A DNA stretch of 64,000 nucleotides from 66-474 sp035688305 (GTDB lineage Bacteria; Pseudomonadota; Gammaproteobacteria; Xanthomonadales; Rhodanobacteraceae), in the NCBI GenBank assembly GCA_035688305.1, contig DASSNC010000013.1, forward strand, positions 7,807 to 71,806, read 5' to 3'. The notes beneath the pieces were generated by a model. It made no database searches and had not been told where the DNA came from. It was given only the letters and a program-made list of their open reading frames with translations. Positions 1 through 7,708 of the stretch are shown here, piece by piece (the stretch's first letter is position 1; each line of letters starts with the position of its first letter). The translations under genes were made by a program, and so were the position numbers.

Positions 1-70
1 GCATCAGGGCGCAGGAAAGGCCGATCACGCCACCGCCGAGGATCAGGGCATCGCTGTGCTTGGCATCCAT
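1..70 (-). CDS. FAD-dependent oxidoreductase, N-terminal fragment (glycine oxidase/ThiO-like)
   Basis: Only the first 23 codons lie in the window; the gene runs off the left edge on the minus strand. The ATG is at 70-68. The peptide starts with about eight polar residues followed by a hydrophobic beta strand and the dinucleotide-binding loop GGGVIGLSCA, the GxGxxG turn of the Rossmann-type FAD domain. This very early position and spacing fit the D-amino-acid oxidase/glycine oxidase (ThiO) family, but other FAD-dependent oxidoreductases start the same way. The exact substrate cannot be decided from this fragment. Confidence 0.55.
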   Translation of the reverse strand, partial: MDAKHSDALILGGGVIGLSCALM

Positions 71-286
71 CCGGGCAAGTGTAAACCCGGTGTAAAGCGT
101 GGCCCTGCCGGATCACGTCACTTTGCGCCCATCGGCGCAGTTCGCCGCTGCGGCAACCGTTCGTGGGCTGCCAAATCCGGGCCGAAACCTGACCCCGCGA
201 CCAACCACCCCCACGGCTTTCCGGCGTCCCATGGCGGTTGGCATCATTCCTGCTTGGAAATTACCTGAAAACAGAGGGAGTCCCCC

Positions 287-571
287 ATGAGCGCCACCAA
301 CGACACCGCATTCTGCAGCGTACCCGAGATCCTCCTCATGCTCCGCGCCCCCGGCGCCGGCTGGATGGCGACCTTGATGGCGGCGCTGGACGAAGCCAAC
401 CGCGATCCGGATTTCAACGACTACCATCGCGCGGTGCTGGCGCGTTGCCTCGACGAGCGTTCGGTGCCGCCGGCCGCGGTGGAAGCCGCCCGTCAGCGCA
501 CCATCGAGTTCGAGCGCTCGTTGTCCGAACACGCCGAACCGGCCGACCGCCTGCACCATCGCGTCGCCTGA
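287..571 (+). CDS. hypothetical protein, 94 aa
   Basis: A short acidic, soluble protein that I do not assign to a family. The ATG is preceded at good spacing by an AGGGAG Shine-Dalgarno sequence (276-281), which supports this start. It has no signal peptide or membrane segment. The middle is rich in Asp, Arg and Ala and looks helical, with two Cys residues (near 10 and 55). It is a stand-alone gene between the divergent oxidoreductase and an NlpC/P60 lipoprotein. Base composition and codon use match the neighbours, so it is likely a real lineage-specific gene of unknown function. Confidence 0.6.
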   Translation: MSATNDTAFCSVPEILLMLRAPGAGWMATLMAALDEANRDPDFNDYHRAVLARCLDERSVPPAAVEAARQRTIEFERSLSEHAEPADRLHHRVA

Positions 572-601
572 ACCGGTCCATCTGCACCGGTCTGCATGGC
601 C

Positions 602-625
602 GCGCCGCGCACATTCGCGCGGCGC
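602..625 (+). terminator. GC-rich hairpin after the 94-aa gene (weak terminator candidate)
   Basis: A perfect 9-bp inverted repeat, GCGCCGCGC / GCGCGGCGC with a 6-nt loop, lies 31 bp past the stop codon. No run of T follows, so it does not meet the standard Rho-independent pattern. It may slow transcription or protect the mRNA 3' end. The rest of the 572-785 gap shows no gene. Confidence 0.25.
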
Positions 626-785
626 ATGTTCTGCCAGCCGCCCGCACGCTGGACGCGATTGGCGGCATCGGTTACCTTCGAATCCGCCGGGCCGCCGCCG
701 AGCGCGTTGATTCGATGCCAGTACCCCCCCACGCCAAACCGACTCCCGCCGACGCCGCAACGCGGCCCGACCGTAGGGCTACGTC

Positions 786-1286
786 TTGAAGGCGGCGTGG
801 CGGCACCTGCGCCTCCTGCCATTGCTCACCCTGTTGGTATTTGCGGCCTGCTCCAGCGTGCCGCCGGCACCGCCATCCAGCGTTGCCAACAACGTCCTGT
901 TCCGCGCCATCAGCCTGGTCGGCACCCCGTACCATTGGGGTGGCAACACGCCCACATCCGGATTCGATTGCAGCGGCTTGGTCGCCTACGTGTTTCGCAC
1001 CCAGGCCGGCATCAGCCTGCCACGCACGTCACGTGCAATGGCCGCGCTCGACGCACCGAAGGTTCCGCGCGACGACCTGCAGCCCGGCGATCTGTTGTTC
1101 TTCGGACATCATCATCGCGTCAACCATGTTGCCATCTACGTCGGCAACGGCCGCTTCGTGAACGCCCCCGACACCGGCGGTACCGTGCGCCTCGACCGGC
1201 TGGACGGCTACTATTGGCGCGACCATTATCTGTTTGCCAAGCGCGTGCTGGCGCCGTCCGTGCGGGCTGCGCTGACAGCCAACTGA
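786..1286 (+). CDS. NlpC/P60 family peptidoglycan endopeptidase, probable lipoprotein
   Basis: Predicted 166 aa from a TTG start. A short basic N-terminus and a hydrophobic segment end in FAAC at about residue 22, a likely lipoprotein signal with an atypical Phe at -3. The remaining part is an NlpC/P60 cysteine peptidase domain: the nucleophile lies in FDCSGLVAYVF (Cys near 62), preceded by the family hallmark YHWGGN, and the catalytic His lies in VNHVAIYVGNGRF (near 112-115). Members of this family cleave the D-glutamyl-diaminopimelate bond in peptidoglycan stems, here presumably from the periplasmic face of the outer membrane. Length fits small Spr/MepS-like enzymes. The exact start is uncertain because no ATG is available nearby. 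Confidence 0.85.
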   Translation: MKAAWRHLRLLPLLTLLVFAACSSVPPAPPSSVANNVLFRAISLVGTPYHWGGNTPTSGFDCSGLVAYVFRTQAGISLPRTSRAMAALDAPKVPRDDLQPGDLLFFGHHHRVNHVAIYVGNGRFVNAPDTGGTVRLDRLDGYYWRDHYLFAKRVLAPSVRAALTAN

Positions 1287-1350
1287 TCCACACCTGCGGC
1301 ATGCGCCGCAAGCCGGCCGCGAACGCGCTGCCGGTGCCACTACGGAAGCC

Positions 1351-1758
1351 ATGATGCAGAACTTCACCTTGCTGCTGGCCCGCCTCGCCCTCTCGCTGAT
1401 CTTCATCCTGTCCGGGATCGGCAAGCTCATGGCCTACCACGCCACCGCCGCCGCGCTGGGCGCACACGGCATCGCGCCGGGATTGCTGCCGCTGGTGATC
1501 TTCGTCGAACTCGGCGGCGGCCTGGCCGTGCTTTGCGGGTTCCTGACCCGCTGGGCCGCGGCGGCCTTGCTGGTGTTCACCGTGCTGGCCGCGGTGATCT
1601 TCCACAACAACTTCGCCGACCACGCGCAGTGGATCAACTTCATGAAGAACATCGCGATCGCCGGCGGCTTCCTTGCGCTGACCGTGCACGGGCCGGGCGG
1701 ACTCTCGCTGGACGCCTGGCGCAAGCGCCGCAAGCAACGGAAAAAGATCTTCTTCTGA
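1351..1758 (+). CDS. DoxX family inner-membrane protein
   Basis: 135 aa with four hydrophobic segments (about 8-28, 45-65, 70-90, 105-122), the usual DoxX/SURF4-like layout, and a strongly basic C-terminal tail. The first segment carries the family pattern RLALSLIFILSGIGKL. DoxX proteins are small membrane proteins often tied to redox or thiol stress; no reaction can be assigned from sequence. Two adjacent ATG codons (1351, 1354) could both serve as start. It lies 64 bp after the NlpC/P60 gene on the same strand and converges with slyD. Confidence 0.8.
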   Translation: MMQNFTLLLARLALSLIFILSGIGKLMAYHATAAALGAHGIAPGLLPLVIFVELGGGLAVLCGFLTRWAAAALLVFTVLAAVIFHNNFADHAQWINFMKNIAIAGGFLALTVHGPGGLSLDAWRKRRKQRKKIFF

Positions 1759-1803
1759 GCTTGCGCGAGCGGTCCCGCTCACCTGCTTGCGCGGAACACC
1801 GTG

Positions 1804-2304
1804 TCAGCCGTGTGCGTGCCCGTCGCCCGGATGCGCATGCCCGTGTTGCAGCTCTTCCGGCGCGGCGGCGCGCACCTCGATGATTTCGATCGCGAAGTGC
1901 AGGGTTTTCCCCGCCAGCGGGTGGTTGTGGTCGACGTCGATCGACGTCATCCCGACCTTGTGCACCATCACCATGCGCTGGCCGCCTTCGCGGGTCTGCA
2001 ACACCGTGGTCATGCCGGGCTTCAACTGCTGCGCGTTGCGGAAATACTTCTTCGGCACGCGCTGCAGCAGGCCGTCCTGATAGACGCCGTAGGCGTCTTC
2101 CGGCGGGATGTCGATTTCAAAGTTCTCGCCCGCCTCGCGGCCCGCCAGCGCCTTCTCCACGCCCGGCACCAGCTGCCCGTGGCCAAGCAGCGCCAGCATC
2201 GGCTCGCCGCGCTTGCGTGAATCGTCGAACGGCTCGGCCGCGGCATCGGCGGCATCGCGCACGCTGTAATGGAAACTCACCACGGAATTGTTTTCGGAGC
2301 GCAT
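1804..2304 (-). CDS. slyD: FKBP-type peptidyl-prolyl cis-trans isomerase, SlyD-like
   Basis: 166 aa from ATG 2304. It has the SlyD arrangement: a short FKBP N-terminal strand, the active-site region GQLVPGVEKAL, an inserted IF chaperone flap (about 70-125, starting IPPEDAYGVY) and a return to FKBP with DVDHNHPLAGKTLHF. The C-terminus is His-rich (HGHAHPGDGHAHG), as in metal-binding SlyD proteins that help nickel insertion and protein folding in the cytoplasm. A GTG at 2316 would overlap the upstream MFS stop as GTGA and is an alternative start; the ATG leaves an N-terminus closer to known SlyD. It forms a likely operon with the MFS gene. Confidence 0.9.
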   Translation of the reverse strand: MRSENNSVVSFHYSVRDAADAAAEPFDDSRKRGEPMLALLGHGQLVPGVEKALAGREAGENFEIDIPPEDAYGVYQDGLLQRVPKKYFRNAQQLKPGMTTVLQTREGGQRMVMVHKVGMTSIDVDHNHPLAGKTLHFAIEIIEVRAAAPEELQHGHAHPGDGHAHG

Positions 2305-2312
2305 GGTTGGGG

Positions 2313-3578
2313 TCACGTCGAGACTTGCGAACCGGGAATGTTAGCGGCACCGGGCGCGTCCGTCACACCAAAGCGCGCGCCGCGGGACTCCGGCCCGAAC
2401 CAGGTCAACAACGCCAGCAACACCGCGACCACCGCGATCCACACCGCCTGCACGCCGGCGTAGTCGCCGCCGCGGGCTTCCGCGATCGCGGTCATTGCAT
2501 ACGCCGCCCACGCCACCAGCAGGTTGCCGAGCTGGTAGGCGAAACCCGGCAGGGTGCCGCGCACGTCGTCGGGCGACAGCTCGTTGAGGTAGCCCGGTAC
2601 CACGCCCCACGCGCCCTGCACCGCGACCTGGATCCAGAACGCCCCGATCGCGAGCAGCACGGTCGAGCCGCCGAAACTCCACAATGGAATCGCCGGCAGC
2701 GCCAGCACGCAGGCAATCGTCATCGCGCGGCGCCGGCCGATGCGTTGGGACCAGGCGCCGAAGGTGATCCCGCCGACCAGCGCACCGAGATTCAGGATGA
2801 TCGTCAACACGCTCTTCATGTGGGTGTCGTAGTGCCGCTGCACCTGCAGGAAGGTGGGATAGATGTCCTGCGACCCGTGGCTGAAGGCATTGAACACCGC
2901 CATCGTCACGATCATGTAGACGAGCAGCTTCCAATGGCCACGCATCGCTTCGAACCAGCCGCGCTGCACGCCCGCCTGTTCGCGCTGCACGAACACCGGC
3001 GATTCCGGCACGCTGCGGCGCAGGTACAACACCAGCAACGCGGGCAGGATGCCGAGCACGAACATGCCGCGCCAGCCGATGGAATTGAACAGCAATCCGT
3101 AAGCGACCGCGCACAACAGATAGCCGCACGGATAGCCCGATTGCAGGATGCCCGACACGATGCCGCGCGATTTCGGCGGAATCGATTCCATCGCCAGCGA
3201 CGCGCCGATGCCCCACTCGCCGCCCATGGCGATGCCGAACAACGCGCGCAACACCAGCAATACCGCAAGCGACGGCGCGAAGGCGCAAGCCAGGCCCAAT
3301 ACCGAATACAAGGTGACGTCGAGCATCAGGATCCGGCGCCGGCCATGGCGATCCGCGAGCCGGCCAAAAATGAGCGCACCCAGGGGCCGGAACGCCAGCG
3401 TCAGCAGCAGCGCGAAGGCCACATCCTTGATCGGCACGGCGAAGCTTTTCGCCACCGCCGGCATCACCATCACCAGCAGGAAATAGTCGAACGCATCCAG
3501 GGTCCAGCCAAGGAAAGTGGCGGCAACGGTGTGCCGCTGGGTGCGGTCGAGCGCGCGCAGTTCGGCGAAGACGGCCAT
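2313..3578 (-). CDS. MFS transporter, organic-acid/sialate type
   Basis: 421 aa from ATG 3578. It shows twelve hydrophobic segments and the major facilitator loop motif GRLADRHGRRRIL between helices 2 and 3, repeated in degenerate form (WSQRIGRRR) in the second half. The N-terminus (LRALDRTQRH, then FLGWTLDAFDYFLL) and the GGEWGIGASLAMESIP stretch resemble the sialate/lactate:H+ symporter branch (NanT, JEN1-like). The substrate is therefore probably a carboxylate, but that is inference. An upstream ATG at 3632 is possible. It diverges from rnfB and is translationally coupled to slyD. Confidence 0.8.
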   Translation of the reverse strand: MAVFAELRALDRTQRHTVAATFLGWTLDAFDYFLLVMVMPAVAKSFAVPIKDVAFALLLTLAFRPLGALIFGRLADRHGRRRILMLDVTLYSVLGLACAFAPSLAVLLVLRALFGIAMGGEWGIGASLAMESIPPKSRGIVSGILQSGYPCGYLLCAVAYGLLFNSIGWRGMFVLGILPALLVLYLRRSVPESPVFVQREQAGVQRGWFEAMRGHWKLLVYMIVTMAVFNAFSHGSQDIYPTFLQVQRHYDTHMKSVLTIILNLGALVGGITFGAWSQRIGRRRAMTIACVLALPAIPLWSFGGSTVLLAIGAFWIQVAVQGAWGVVPGYLNELSPDDVRGTLPGFAYQLGNLLVAWAAYAMTAIAEARGGDYAGVQAVWIAVVAVLLALLTWFGPESRGARFGVTDAPGAANIPGSQVST

Positions 3579-3669
3579 CGGGGATTCCGGTGCGCTGCGA
3601 CGTTGCAGCCGGGCGAGCATAGCGCCGCGCATGCGCAGCGTGCAGCCAGCCGCCGACTACAATTGCACG

Positions 3670-4344
3670 ATGAGCACCGGCTCACCCGAAAATCTCGTCG
3701 ACCGCATCGACGCGCTGTTGCCGCAGACCCAGTGCACGCGCTGTGGCTATCCGGCCTGCCGCCCGTACGCCGAGGCCATCGCGCGCGGCGCTGCGGCGAT
3801 CAATCGCTGTCCGCCCGGCGGCATGGACGGGGTGCGTGCGTTGGCGCAGATCACCGGGCAACCGGTGGTGCCGCTCGATCCCGCATGCGGCGAGGAACTG
3901 CCGCCGCGGGTTGCGGTGATCGACGAGGCCGTCTGCATCGGCTGCACCAAATGCATCCAGGCTTGCCCGGTCGACGCCATCGTCGGCGCCAGCAAGCTGA
4001 TGCATACCGTGATCGCCGACTTGTGTACCGGCTGCGAGCGATGCGTGCCGCCCTGCCCGGTCGATTGCATCGCGATGCTGCCGGTGCCCGCGATCCCCCG
4101 GCAAGCGCAGCCCGACGCCGCGCGTGAACACTTCCTCGCCCGCAACGCGCGCCTCACCCGCGAGCGCGAAGCGCGTGCATCCCGGAGCCGCGGCAAGCTC
4201 GACATTGCCACGCAACCCGTCCAGACCATCAGCCACGCCGACGTGCTCGCCGCGATCGCCCGCGGCCGCGCCAAAATTCGTGCGGTCGTCCCTGCTCGCC
4301 GCGCCACCAACTCTCCGGCAACCCCGGACGACAAAAATTCTTGA
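3670..4344 (+). CDS. rnfB: RnfB-like iron-sulfur electron-transfer protein
   Basis: 224 aa. Domains in order: a Fe-S 'Fer4_5-like' cluster module (CTRCGYPAC plus a fourth Cys near 52), then two adjacent [4Fe-4S] ferredoxin motifs, CIGCTKCIQACPVD and CTGCERCVPPCPVD, then a basic, Ala/Arg-rich tail of about 80 residues. The N-terminal membrane helix of classical RnfB is absent. In E. coli rnfB belongs to a six-gene complex upstream of nth; here only rnfB sits beside nth, so it cannot form the Rnf pump from this locus. It probably acts as a soluble electron carrier, possibly feeding Fe-S enzymes such as Nth; that is inference. ATG 3670 was chosen because the Cys motif starts soon after it. Confidence 0.85.
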   Translation: MSTGSPENLVDRIDALLPQTQCTRCGYPACRPYAEAIARGAAAINRCPPGGMDGVRALAQITGQPVVPLDPACGEELPPRVAVIDEAVCIGCTKCIQACPVDAIVGASKLMHTVIADLCTGCERCVPPCPVDCIAMLPVPAIPRQAQPDAAREHFLARNARLTREREARASRSRGKLDIATQPVQTISHADVLAAIARGRAKIRAVVPARRATNSPATPDDKNS

Positions 4345-4393
4345 ACATGGGAAAGGCCTCCCCGGGCCTGACTGTCCACAACAGCCGCTGCGC

Positions 4394-5026
4394 ATGAAAC
4401 AAACCGACACACTTGAACTGTTCCGCCGCCTGCGCGAACTGAACCCGTCGCCGACTACCGAACTGCGATACAGCACGCCGTTCGAGCTGCTGGTGGCGGT
4501 GATCCTGTCGGCGCAAGCAACCGACGTCGGCGTCAACAAGGCCACGAAACGCCTGTTCCCGGTGGCCAACACGCCGGCGGCGATCCTTGCCCTTGGCGAA
4601 GAAGGCCTCAAGCGTTACATCTCCACCATCGGCCTGTTCAACAGCAAGGCCAAGCACATCGTTGCCATGTGCGCGCTGCTGCTCGATCGCCACGGTGGCG
4701 AGGTCCCGCGCAGCCGCGAGCAACTGGAGGCGCTCCCGGGCGTCGGCCGCAAGACCGCCAACGTGGTGTTGAACACCGTATTCGGTGAACCCACCATCGC
4801 CGTCGACACCCACATCTTCCGCGTCTGCAACCGCACCGGCCTCGCGCCCGGCAAGACCGTGCGCGCGGTCGAGGACAAGCTGCTCAAGGTGGTGCCCGGC
4901 GAGTTCAAGCCCGGCGCACACCATTGGCTGATCCTGCACGGCCGTTACGTGTGCATCGCGCGCAAGCCGAAATGTCCGGAGTGCCCGATCCGCGACCTCT
5001 GCGCGTACAAGCACAAGACCGTTTGA
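4394..5026 (+). CDS. nth: endonuclease III (DNA glycosylase/AP lyase)
   Basis: 210 aa, practically the length of E. coli Nth (211). The helix-hairpin-helix LPGVGRKTANVV carries catalytic Lys120, and VDTHIFRV carries catalytic Asp138. The C-terminal [4Fe-4S] loop has Cys at 187, 194, 197 and 203 with the canonical C-x6-C-x2-C-x5-C spacing. The enzyme removes oxidised pyrimidines and nicks the abasic site in base excision repair. It follows rnfB by 49 bp on the same strand and is probably co-transcribed with it, recalling the rnf-nth order of enteric bacteria. Confidence 0.97.
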   Translation: MKQTDTLELFRRLRELNPSPTTELRYSTPFELLVAVILSAQATDVGVNKATKRLFPVANTPAAILALGEEGLKRYISTIGLFNSKAKHIVAMCALLLDRHGGEVPRSREQLEALPGVGRKTANVVLNTVFGEPTIAVDTHIFRVCNRTGLAPGKTVRAVEDKLLKVVPGEFKPGAHHWLILHGRYVCIARKPKCPECPIRDLCAYKHKTV

Positions 5027-5069
5027 CGCGCATTCACGGGGGCAGTGCAGCAACTGTTATCCTGCGCGG

Positions 5070-5723
5070 ATGCACAAGCAGATCGACGACTACGCGGCCC
5101 GCATGGCCACGCGTTTCCGCGGCTTCCTGCCGGTCGTGGTGGACGTCGAGACCGGCGGCTTCGACGCCCGCGGCGATGCACTGCTGGAAATCGCCGCCGT
5201 GGTCGTCAGCATGGACGCCAGCGGCGTGCTCTCGCCGGAGCCGGTCGTATCCACCCACGTCGAAGCGTTTCCCGGCTCGCACATCGACCCGAAGTCGCTG
5301 GAAGTCAACGGCATCGATCCCGACCATCCGCTGCGCGGCGCGGTGCCCGAGCGCGCGGCCCTCGACCTGATCTTCAAACCGGTGCGCGAAGCGATCAAGG
5401 CCAATGGCTGCCAGCGCGCGATCCTGGTCGGTCACAACGCCGCTTTTGATCTCGGTTTCCTCAACGCGGCAGTGCAACGCACGGGCCACAAGCGCAATCC
5501 CTTCCACCCATTTTCGTGCTTCGACACTGCGACCTTGGGCGGCCTCGCCTACGGCCAGACGGTGCTGTCGCGCGCGGTACAGGCGGCCGGCTACGAATGG
5601 AACGCCGATGAAGCGCATTCGGCGGTGTACGACGCCGAACGCACGGCCGAGATGTTCTGCGCGATCGTCAATCGCTGGAAATCGTTCGAAGACCTGGAAC
5701 GCGAAACCGTCGGGCTAACTTGA
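5070..5723 (+). CDS. rnt: ribonuclease T (DnaQ-type 3'-5' exoribonuclease)
   Basis: 217 aa. All three DEDDh exonuclease motifs are present: Exo I VDVETGGFD (Asp25, Glu27), Exo II GHNAAFDLGFLN and Exo III EAHSAVYDAERT with the catalytic His and Asp. The length and the GGFD / PFHPFSCFDT segments point to RNase T rather than DnaQ epsilon. RNase T trims tRNA and other stable RNA 3' ends and drives the terminal A turnover of tRNA. It lies 43 bp after nth. Its last 9 bp overlap the convergent glycosyltransferase gene. Confidence 0.95.
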   Translation: MHKQIDDYAARMATRFRGFLPVVVDVETGGFDARGDALLEIAAVVVSMDASGVLSPEPVVSTHVEAFPGSHIDPKSLEVNGIDPDHPLRGAVPERAALDLIFKPVREAIKANGCQRAILVGHNAAFDLGFLNAAVQRTGHKRNPFHPFSCFDTATLGGLAYGQTVLSRAVQAAGYEWNADEAHSAVYDAERTAEMFCAIVNRWKSFEDLERETVGLT

Positions 5724-6653
5724 CGGTGGCGGCGTGGTGCGACCGGCGAGGCCGGCGCGCAACCCTGCGAGCATGCTGCGCAAGTTGGCGCCGCGCGGCG
5801 GCACCCACGTCGAAAACAGCAACAGCTTGGAAAACAGGCGCGGGATGTCCTGCGCGATCCAGCGCGCCGGCGTGTAGCCCCGGCGGTACAACAGCACGCG
5901 ATTGCGCATGATGTAGTAAAGGCGCCGTGGCGGGTGCACCACGATGCCGCGCGCGAAGCCCGGAACCCGGCGGCGGCGGTCACCGAGGCGATGACGCATG
6001 CGCGCGGCGCAGATTCCATACAGCGCGAAGCCCGCCGCCGACGCGCGAAAGCACCAGTCGAGATCGACGTTGTCGATGAACAGCGCAGCGTCCATGCCAC
6101 CGATCTCATCGAGTACCGCCAGCGGAATCATGCAGCCGGAACTGATCAGGAAATCGCAACGGATTTCCGCACAACCGCCGGCACAGCGCAACTTGCGGTT
6201 GAGCGGAAACCCGATCCGCACGAACGGCGCGTCGGCAAGCTCGCGCGGATCACGGAAACGCGGGCCGACGGCGCCGACCTGGCCGCGCGCAGCGAGGCGG
6301 TCCAGCGCATCGCGCAGCGCCGGCACCATTCCGGAATCCGGCGTGCTGTCCTGATCCATCAGCAGCACATGCCGCACGCCCGGCAAACTGCGCGCATGCT
6401 CGATGCCGGCATTCAGGCCATGCGCGAGCCCCAGGTTGTCGGGCAGTGCAAGCACCTGCATGCCGTGGTAATTGGCGCAAACATCATGGAAGGCCGGGTC
6501 GGTGGTCGCGTTGTCGACCACCACCACGCTGCCGACCTGCGGCGTGAGCGCGGCCAGGGCTTCCGCGAGCACGCTGACATCGGGCCGGTGCGTGACCACG
6601 ATCGCGCAGACATCCGCCGCGCGCCCGGCCGCCGGTGTTGCAGCATCAGTCAC
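5715..6653 (-). CDS. glycosyltransferase family 2 (rhamnosyltransferase-like)
   Basis: 312 aa with a GT-A fold: the N-terminal nucleotide-binding strand AIVVTHRPD, then VVVVDNATTD, LPDNLGLAHGLNAGI and the metal-binding LLMDQDSTPD (DxD-like). An acceptor region DEIGGMDAALFIDNVDLDWCFR follows, typical of the GT2 group that adds rhamnose or similar sugars to O-antigen or rhamnan. The C-terminal third is basic with weak hydrophobic segments. The acceptor is not identifiable; no other polysaccharide genes are nearby, so it is an isolated transferase. It overlaps the rnt 3' end by 9 bp in a convergent arrangement. Confidence 0.8.
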   Translation of the reverse strand: MTDAATPAAGRAADVCAIVVTHRPDVSVLAEALAALTPQVGSVVVVDNATTDPAFHDVCANYHGMQVLALPDNLGLAHGLNAGIEHARSLPGVRHVLLMDQDSTPDSGMVPALRDALDRLAARGQVGAVGPRFRDPRELADAPFVRIGFPLNRKLRCAGGCAEIRCDFLISSGCMIPLAVLDEIGGMDAALFIDNVDLDWCFRASAAGFALYGICAARMRHRLGDRRRRVPGFARGIVVHPPRRLYYIMRNRVLLYRRGYTPARWIAQDIPRLFSKLLLFSTWVPPRGANLRSMLAGLRAGLAGRTTPPPSS

Positions 6654-6737
6654 GCTGCCATCCGGCGCGCAAGCGTTGAACCACGTTGGAGGATTGCCGG
6701 TGCATGCCCGGCGATTGTCGCCGCTCCGGTGGCGCCA

Positions 6738-7607
6738 TCAAAGTCCCCAGCACGATCGGTCAGGATGAAATCCGCGCGGATGCACGTCGAGCAAGCGCTC
6801 GAGATCACCGTTGTCGGCAATCAAGTCCTGCTGCAACCGCGTCAGCGGACCACGCAACCGCGGCGCGCAGCGCGCCGCCGCGCGTACCACGAACAATGGA
6901 ACCCTCAGCGGCACGCTACGCATCGGCAGGCTCGCACGCACGCGCGCGAACATGGCGCTTGCAGGCAGCCGCTCGCCACCGCCGATCGGAAGCACGCGCC
7001 CCGCTGCGGTGCCGTCCAGCGCGCGCAGCACCGCGCTCGCGACATCTTGCGCGTGCACGGGCTGGCGCATTCCGGATCCTGCCGGCAAACCGAATACCCG
7101 CCAGCGCGCCGCGCGCCGCGCCAATGGCGTGAGGCTGCGATCGCGCGCGGCGCCGTAGATCAAGGTTGGCCGCAACACCGTCCAGTCGATTCCGCGCCGG
7201 CTGCACACGTTCGCCAACGCCGCTTCGCCGTCGCGCAACCGCTGCGAGAGCGCGCGTTCGGCGGCGACCGGCGAGGCCTGTTTGCTTTCCGCACTCATCG
7301 AACTGGTGGCCACCACCCGGGCGAGGCGTGGCGCAGCTCCCGATTCCAGCCACGCGGCCAGGGCATCGAGCGGCGCGAAGCAACAGATCGATTCGGCAGC
7401 ATTGGCATCGGACGGCGGATCCGGCAAGGCGCCTTGCAACCAGTTGACGCCGCGCACGGCGGCCTGTGGTTGGCGCGACAAGGCCGTCACGCCTGCGCCC
7501 GCGTCAACCAGCGCCGGCAGCAGGAAAAAACCGATCTGGCTGCTGGCGCCGAGCACCAGCACCGTGCCGTCGCGCCACGCACATCGCTTGTCGCGATCTT
7601 CGTCCAT
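6738..7607 (-). CDS. NAD(P)-dependent epimerase/dehydratase-like protein (extended SDR)
   Basis: 289 aa from ATG 7607. A Rossmann motif VLVLGASSQIGFFLLPAL opens the protein; LRPTLIYG marks the extended SDR/atypical SDR family, and GMRQPVHAQDVASAVLRAL matches the C-terminal substrate domain. The usual catalytic YxxxK is not obvious, so it may be an atypical SDR that binds NAD(P) without classical chemistry. Alternative starts lie upstream (ATG 7619, 7646, TTG 7712 overlapping the preceding stop). It is downstream of the repeat-protein gene on the same strand and upstream of the glycosyltransferase, so a three-gene operon is possible. Confidence 0.7.
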   Translation of the reverse strand: MDEDRDKRCAWRDGTVLVLGASSQIGFFLLPALVDAGAGVTALSRQPQAAVRGVNWLQGALPDPPSDANAAESICCFAPLDALAAWLESGAAPRLARVVATSSMSAESKQASPVAAERALSQRLRDGEAALANVCSRRGIDWTVLRPTLIYGAARDRSLTPLARRAARWRVFGLPAGSGMRQPVHAQDVASAVLRALDGTAAGRVLPIGGGERLPASAMFARVRASLPMRSVPLRVPLFVVRAAARCAPRLRGPLTRLQQDLIADNGDLERLLDVHPRGFHPDRSCWGL

Positions 7608-7708
7608 CTCGATCCACATCCGGGCCAGCGCCGAATCACGGATCATCGCATGCCCGCGCAGCGCGCGGACGCGCCGGGCACCCCGCACGGGATGCACGCA
7701 TCCGGCGT

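Noticed and set aside
238..266. Promoter for the 94-aa gene (TTGGCA, 17 bp, TTACCT)
   Set aside because: Good -35 box and spacing, but the -10 box matches only two of six bases.
3579..3632. ATG 3632 as the start of the MFS transporter
   Set aside because: It adds 18 residues before the conserved opening LRALDRTQRH; the later ATG fits related transporters better.
2217..4127. Long plus-strand reading frame opposite slyD and the MFS gene (636 codons)
   Set aside because: His/Arg/Gln-rich composition without any domain; it is the antisense of two well-supported genes and a by-product of high G+C.
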